A stretch of 64,000 bases of DNA from Lepidodermella squamata (lineage: Eukaryota; Gastrotricha), in assembly GCA_047495785.1 (NCBI GenBank), contig JBLDXI010000009.1, positions 4,402,001 through 4,466,000 on the forward strand, read 5' to 3'. The translations under genes and the position numbers were made by a program. The notes under the pieces were generated by a model. The model saw only the letters and a list, made by a program, of their open reading frames with translations. It was not told the origin of the DNA and did not search any database. Shown here piece after piece: positions 58,833-64,000 of this stretch; the stretch's first letter is position 1, and each line of letters begins with the position of its first letter.

Positions 58833-60318
58833 TTCAGAAATTTATGACCTCATGATAGGTTGTGGTCACCCTGCGAGCGTTTAAAGCAAAACGAAAAATA
58901 ACTTGAGGATGAAAGAAAAATCGGATTTTTTTCAATTTTCAGCAAAAATTAAAATTTTAGAAAATTTTAAAATTTCAACAAAAATTTGAAATTCTAGAAT
59001 ATTTAAAAAAATTCTGAATTTGAAAGGATTTTTCCGATTTTTTCATTCTCGAGCAAATATTTCGAAGTTCGTTATATATTAATATTTTGCTTACAATGTT
59101 GTTAATAGCCAATTTAGTCACGTGACCAGCCTGAAATTCACTATGCAAATATCAAAACAACCAACTAGTCTTTTTTAAATTGCAACCAATCAAAATTCAA
59201 TTTTTCCGTTCTCTTCTAATCACGTCTTCCTCAAATCTATTCATGCTTCTTATCAGTTCGATTTTAGTTCCGCTAAAACTGCTGCCTCACGTTTTTTTCG
59301 TAGAAACTCGACGCGTTTTTCTGCTATGTGTGCCTTTTTCTTGAACGTTATGTCAAAAGCAAAAAGCTCGGTTAACTTTTTTTCTGTTCTTCATTCATTA
59401 GCTTGAAAAAATCTTGATGTTAACAATAATCGTGTAGACATGAAAGCAAACTCGCGACATTCGCACTCTTGATAACAAAACATTGCGGTGGATTTTTCTT
59501 TCTGAATTTCTTCATTTCGACTAGTAGTGTAAATGAGAACCGTGTTTTGGTGCTAACCTCTCGATTTCTAGGATTTGTAAATTATTTGAGTTTTAGGCCT
59601 TGAAAATTATGATTATTCACGGAAGTTTTAAAGTTTGACTCGTGATTTCTTTCGACGAAAATTTACTCTCAATCACGCAAAAATTATATATATTATAACG
59701 CTCGATTTTTATCGATAACAACTATATGCTCTATTTATACCAGCTTTCAGTGTTGTGCTTTTTACAAATTTGAGATGAGAATTGAAATACTGTAGCATTT
59801 TCAGTGAAATTACGATTCGTCTTGTTGTGTCTTGTTCGTGGCGTTTTCTCTGCTCTCAGATGCCCAGCGATTTGATTTTTATTGTGAAAATTGTGAGAAT
59901 TATGCGATTTTTTATTGTTGTTGTTTTTTTTGCTCATAAACTTGGCGTTTTGCGTACTTTTTTACAAATGATGTTTTTGTCCCCTCGTAACTAGTCGCTG
60001 ATAATCAATCAATCAATGCATGTACAGCTGCTCAGCAATAACGAGTGAGAAAAAAATCGAGTTGTGTGTACCGTGAAATTTTCGCCCGGAAAAAATAACT
60101 CGAAATTATTGTGTTTTACTCCTCATATTATTATTATTACTATTATTATAAATTGCTTGCGCGCGATGTAAATTACTGTACCTAAAATCCTCAACGTGTT
60201 CGACCTTGTGAGAGCGTTTGTTATTTCTAATAATAATATAATTTACATTATATCACGTAATGTAAAACGCGAATTTTTCGAATAAAAATATTGAAATAAT
60301 TCGATGGTTTTTTTTGTC
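58833..60318. other. 3' region of integrin gene and intergenic
   Basis: AT-rich with long A/T runs; probably the integrin 3' UTR in its first part. No gene or clear repeat. Confidence 0.45.
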
Positions 60319-61752
60319 TCATGCCAGGACGCAGGTGATTGGTCGGCTGGACCAGTTGCCGCTCGACCGGCACGTGATTGTGTTTTCGCCGCTGTCAGCG
60401 CTCTTTTTGTAGCCGGGCTCGCAGGCGTGACGGATGAATTCGCCGATTTTGTAGTAGTAGGCGTTGTCTTTGAAAACGGGCGCTGATTGCGAGGAGATGA
60501 TGACGTGCTCGTGAACCGCAGGCCTCCGGCATGACTTTGGCTGCTCACCTGCAGGAAAATCAGAGAAAATTGAGTTTATTTTTTACTGGAAACCAGTAAA
60601 AAATCGAAGAGAAGTTATAACGAAAAAGTCTTTGTTCACAAGATCACATCAGAAATAGACGACGAGCCAAGGGCCCGAGGTGATATTCCAATTCAGGAGA
60701 GTGCTGAATCTAGTACAGTTCTACCGGATATCTTTTTCCGAATCCAAATTTACGGTATAAACAGAACTTAATTTGCTAAACTAGAAATTTGCGAAGAGTC
60801 ACTATTCGAATAATTTTAGGATTTCGAGATAAAGCTTGATTTCAGAATTGAACACTATACTTTACGCAGAATTTTACGCTTAATTAAATTGCTAATTATT
60901 TATAAGTATACTGGTCAATCGTGGGACCCTTGAAAGTTCTGAAAAGGGGTTCTAGGCCCATTAAAAATTCTTAATTTGGTTCCGTTAGGATCCGCTCGCC
61001 GTAAATTTAGTTCCGGTAAAAGGAGGACCCGAAGAAAAAATGCGGGGAAATCCAGGCGGTGCGAGCTGAATTTCAAATTATCAACCGAATGGAATATATT
61101 GGTTTCAATTTATCGTGTTCTTTGTTCGGGAAAGTTTCAAGAAATCTGTTTAACGCGTTGGGTAAATTCGTCTCAATCGAGCTTTTCTCGCTTGACCGGT
61201 TCAAGATTTTAGTGGTACTGGATGCTGGACTATTATTCGAACAATATGAATTTCTTATTAGAACCAACTGCGAGGTTAGGAAAATTCATTATGGAGCTAG
61301 CACAAGCCGTTCTTCAAAAAACAGTGTAAATAACACAGATGGCTTTAGGCGCATTCCGGGATTAATTCATAACGTTAAATCGGACAACAAACGTGGCAAC
61401 CGTTTCGAGTTTTAGATATATGTAAAATAAAGGGATTACGCAGTCTGCAATAGCCGACTGTCGGCACATCCCAGGAGCCAGTCCTGTCACAAATCGATTG
61501 CTCGGAACCAACTAGTTCGTAATCCGGCGGGCACTGAATCCGAAAAACAGTGCCTATCGGGTACGGTGGAATTCCTACGCTGGCAACTGGTGGTGGCAGG
61601 CATTCGCTTGGCGTGGGTAAAGTGGTCGCTTCTTGATAGCCATAATGCGGGAAGTCGTACTCATACCGGAAAAATCTGCCGAAAACCGCGTTGGCGTTGA
61701 AACATACCGAAGCAATCAGTGATACGATGCGTACATCGAAATATGACTTCAT
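60319..61752 (-). CDS. Secreted protein with two CCP (sushi) modules
   Basis: Exons 61440-61752 and 60319-60548, with a GT-AG intron of 891 nt; 180 aa. Signal peptide (KSYFDVRIVSLIASVCFNAN); CCP 1 with CLPPPVASVG, FRIQCPPDYELVG, ICDRTGSW and GYC; CCP 2 in exon 2 with SCRRPAV, YKIGEFIRHACEPGYKK, ITCRSSGNW and ITC, ending three residues later. The splice is phase-correct (CTG C/GT GAG). The exon-2 frame is not the longest open frame there; the CCP pattern decides it. CCP modules mediate protein binding in complement-like and clotting-like proteins. It sits directly downstream of two protease homologues on the same strand, so a shared extracellular role is plausible. Confidence 0.8.
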
Positions 61753-61988
61753 TTTTACAACAATGCGCGAGTTTTTCCAAAAGTTCAATGCGACTTACCA
61801 GCCTTAATTTGCGTGTCTCATTGAATAGCTTTTATTTCTTTACTAAACTGTAGTTTATTCAAATATTTACTTCGGATGAATGCTGAATGCTGTTTTTCGT
61901 TTTTGAAACGCTATATGACTTTTGAAAAGTAAGTAAACCTAATCAAAGACTTAACAATTGCGGCTTTTCAGTCTTTTTAATTTCGTGA

Positions 61989-63169
61989 CTACTCGTCATC
62001 ATCATCGTCAGGATTTTGCGTTGTAGAAGATGGCCGAGTGCCGAGTACGGTCTCTTTGATCCATGGGATAGCCGCGCACATCTAAAATAGCAAAATTACA
62101 GGCATTCTGCAGACTAAGGATTGATTCCTTACTCTTGCGTATACTGTGGGAAGGCGCCCAGAGGTGTCATTGTCCGTGCATGATTTGCTGTCATCTCCGT
62201 AATTCGCGATTCCGAGGAGATAGGAAGTATCACTAACCCCATCTCCGCAAATCAAAGGCCCTCCCTGCTCACTAACACAGATGTCACCAAATCCTGAGCC
62301 ACCAGCGCAAATTGTTGCTCCAGTTGCAATACTCGCTGATTTCCACGCACTGCAGGCTGCATAGTTGAAAACGGGTATCAAGGCCTTTCTCACAGCATCT
62401 TTAACAGGACAATTTTTTAGAAATCATGGAGAAAGTTCGGAGTTGGGCATACCTCTTCCAAGACCCCATCCAAATGATGTCGCGAGTGATCGACATCCAT
62501 CTATGGGGAGAGTGGAGCTGTTGTATGGATTACTGCAATAGCCATCCTTCGGAAGGGGTATCAAGTTGATGTATTCCAGCTGGTCTATGCTTAACTGCTC
62601 GTTAAGGCGAATGATAGCGAAACTATAAGTAGGATTAGCGCTTCCGTAGTTAGGATGGATGAAGAGTGATCTTGAATCAACGGTTTGCACGACTTCGAAC
62701 AGAACTCTATCGTCCAAGTTGTATTTTCCAAGAGACACCTTCACCCTGCAAGATCGTAAATGCATTTGACTATCAAATAAATCCGGAAAACACCCACGTT
62801 TTTGCAAGCTGTCCTCGTTGCTTAACACATTGGGCTGCAGTGATGACCCATTGTCTCCCAATTAGAACCGCTCCACATGGATACACATCGCCGGGGGACG
62901 ATTCAAACGAACTCTCGATATGGCTCTAGGAAAGCAAAAATGCATGAAATTGCCAGCTAAGTACTGTTACTAACCAGCCATTTTGTTTGGCCACGCGTGG
63001 CAGGTTTTGCTACTTGGCGGGTTAATGAGGCATTGTTACGACCATAATTAGCGCCTGCGTTATCAACTCGCGATCGTGATGACAAATTTACTGGCAGCAA
63101 CTGACCAGAGCAAAGGTCACAGCCAAATATGAACGACAGCAGCAGAGTCAGAACGTGGAAGCCGTGCAT
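61989..63169 (-). CDS. Serine-protease homologue lacking all three catalytic residues
   Basis: Five exons (62975-63169, 62798-62925, 62453-62745, 62133-62398, 61989-62081), all phases agree, 324 aa. Signal peptide (GFHVLTLLLSFIFGCDLCSG), a short linker, then a trypsin fold: CGAVLIGRQWVITAAQC (His57 replaced by Gln), VKVSLGKYNLDD, YSFAIIRL (Asp102 position Ser), ACSAWKSAS, and CVSEQGGPL where GDSGGP is expected (Ser195 replaced by Gln). It ends with an acidic tail (NPDDDDDE). Non-catalytic homologues act as cofactors or binding proteins in innate and developmental cascades (family knowledge). Exon 2's donor is GTGGGT; the alternative nearby GT breaks the frame. Confidence 0.87.
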
Positions 63170-63629
63170 TTTTTCGAGCAATTCAACCAACACAAATGAC
63201 GTGGTAGCTAATTTTCTCGTGCACAAAAACACTTTCCAACAGAACGAGGCGTTACTAATCTCACGTTAATCATGTGCAGGAAAAACTGGTCTAATTTATC
63301 CAGGCTAACCGAAAAAAATACGACAGGGTGGCGCAAATGTCGTAGTTTATTCTTGCCGTGAAGCAATTTCCCCGATTACATATAAAAAAAACAGGCATCA
63401 AATGCTTTCAATATTTGTTGTGTTAAGCATCTATAACCGATCACCGGCTCTATGTTCTTGCTAAAAAGATTGAGTAAACCGGAATTCCTAATAATGATGG
63501 TTGATCGGCGGCAGTAAAGATTCGCACACTGAGCGAGAAAACAAAAGCCTATAAGACAGTTATACACAGAAAGATGATGATGAGAGAATGTATCTATCAA
63601 GCCGAGATATATGATTTTTCATCCATCCT
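63170..63629. other. Intergenic between protease homologues
   Basis: No supported feature. Confidence 0.4.
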
Positions 63630-64000
63630 CTATTCCGTTTGGTCCCAAGCTGGGAAAGCACCATCTGGCTGACCCTCTGGCGGCGGCGGCGCGGTGGTTG
63701 TTGTTCGCGGGGCTCGAGCGGTGGCAGCAACAACGCGGCGAGTTGTTACCTGTTGTTGGCGCTGGTAGTACGCATCGACTGACGTAGTAGTGTCGCGAAT
63801 CCAGGGCAGAGCAGCGCAGATCTATAATGAATCATGCAACAGTTTTTCCCGACTGAAATTCAGGGCTTACGCGTCCGTAGATAGCTGGCAGACGTTTCGA
63901 GGCATCGAGGGCGCAGTTGTTGGTTGTATCACCGTAATTGGCGATTCCGAGAAGGAACCAGTTGTCTTCGTCATCACGGCACATCAGAGGGCCGCCGCGC
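63630..64000 (-). CDS. Second serine-protease homologue, 3' part (runs off right edge)
   Basis: Exons 63871-64000 (partial) and 63630-63821, with a 49-nt intron. The visible end of a trypsin fold: RGGPLMCRDDEDNW, LLGIANYGD, AIYGR, then ICAALPWIRDTTT and a Pro/Thr/Gln-rich tail ending AWDQTE. The residue before GGP, where Ser195 belongs, is Arg, so this too is probably inactive. The exon boundary before (M/I)CAA(I/L)PWI matches the neighbouring gene, showing tandem duplication, but the tails have diverged completely (acidic versus Pro/Thr-rich). Confidence 0.82.

Noticed and set aside
60243-60548. 101-codon Ser/Thr-rich frame at the CCP gene's second exon
   Set aside because: A different frame of the same exon encodes a complete CCP module and joins exon 1 in phase, so the longer frame is a shadow.

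Overview
This is animal nuclear DNA. The window carries an integrin alpha chain, a polycystin-1-family receptor/channel, three two-pore-domain potassium channels, a class C (GABA-B-like) receptor, a CDC25-type phosphatase and trypsin-fold proteins, which together exclude bacteria, plants and fungi. Introns are few and mostly 44-82 nt long, several large proteins are encoded in one or a few exons, and an interstitial TTAGGG repeat is present. This points to an invertebrate with a compact genome. A larvacean-like tunicate or a miniaturised spiralian would fit, but the sequence does not settle the phylum.

Layout. 1-5339 (+): 3' part of a polycystin-1-like gene, joined here across two small introns. 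6-39 kb: a repeat-rich region with ten intact members, one pseudogene and one broken fragment of a lineage-restricted small protein family, all on the minus strand. Members share an N-terminal (S/T)TP motif, an FxC(R/Q) box, a C-terminal CPxCGGxC knuckle and a terminal PRxLF. Interspersed are an intronless class C receptor (17.9-20.3 kb), a PAN/apple-domain protein (29.0 kb) and the catalytic part of a CDC25 (33.6 kb). 40-48.4 kb (-): three K2P channels, with small secreted Thr/Lys-rich peptide genes downstream of two of them; this is a tandemly duplicated two-gene unit plus a third channel. 49.8-51.8 kb (+): a duplicated pair of unrecognised four-transmembrane proteins. 53.2-58.8 kb (+): a complete integrin alpha gene in five exons. 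60.3-64 kb (-): a two-CCP secreted protein, a serine-protease homologue lacking all three catalytic residues, and the end of a second protease homologue.

The most interesting content is the CPxCGGxC/PRxLF family. It resembles nothing I can name, is expanded locally, and its universal C-terminal RxLF matches the cyclin-docking (Cy) motif, with a TP site near the N-terminus. I infer a possible cyclin/CDK-linked family; this is not shown by the sequence. Other points are a K2P channel whose second filter has Lys in place of Thr, a shared intron that splits the second-filter Gly codon in all three channels, and several fold-back and TA-flanked MITE-like elements.
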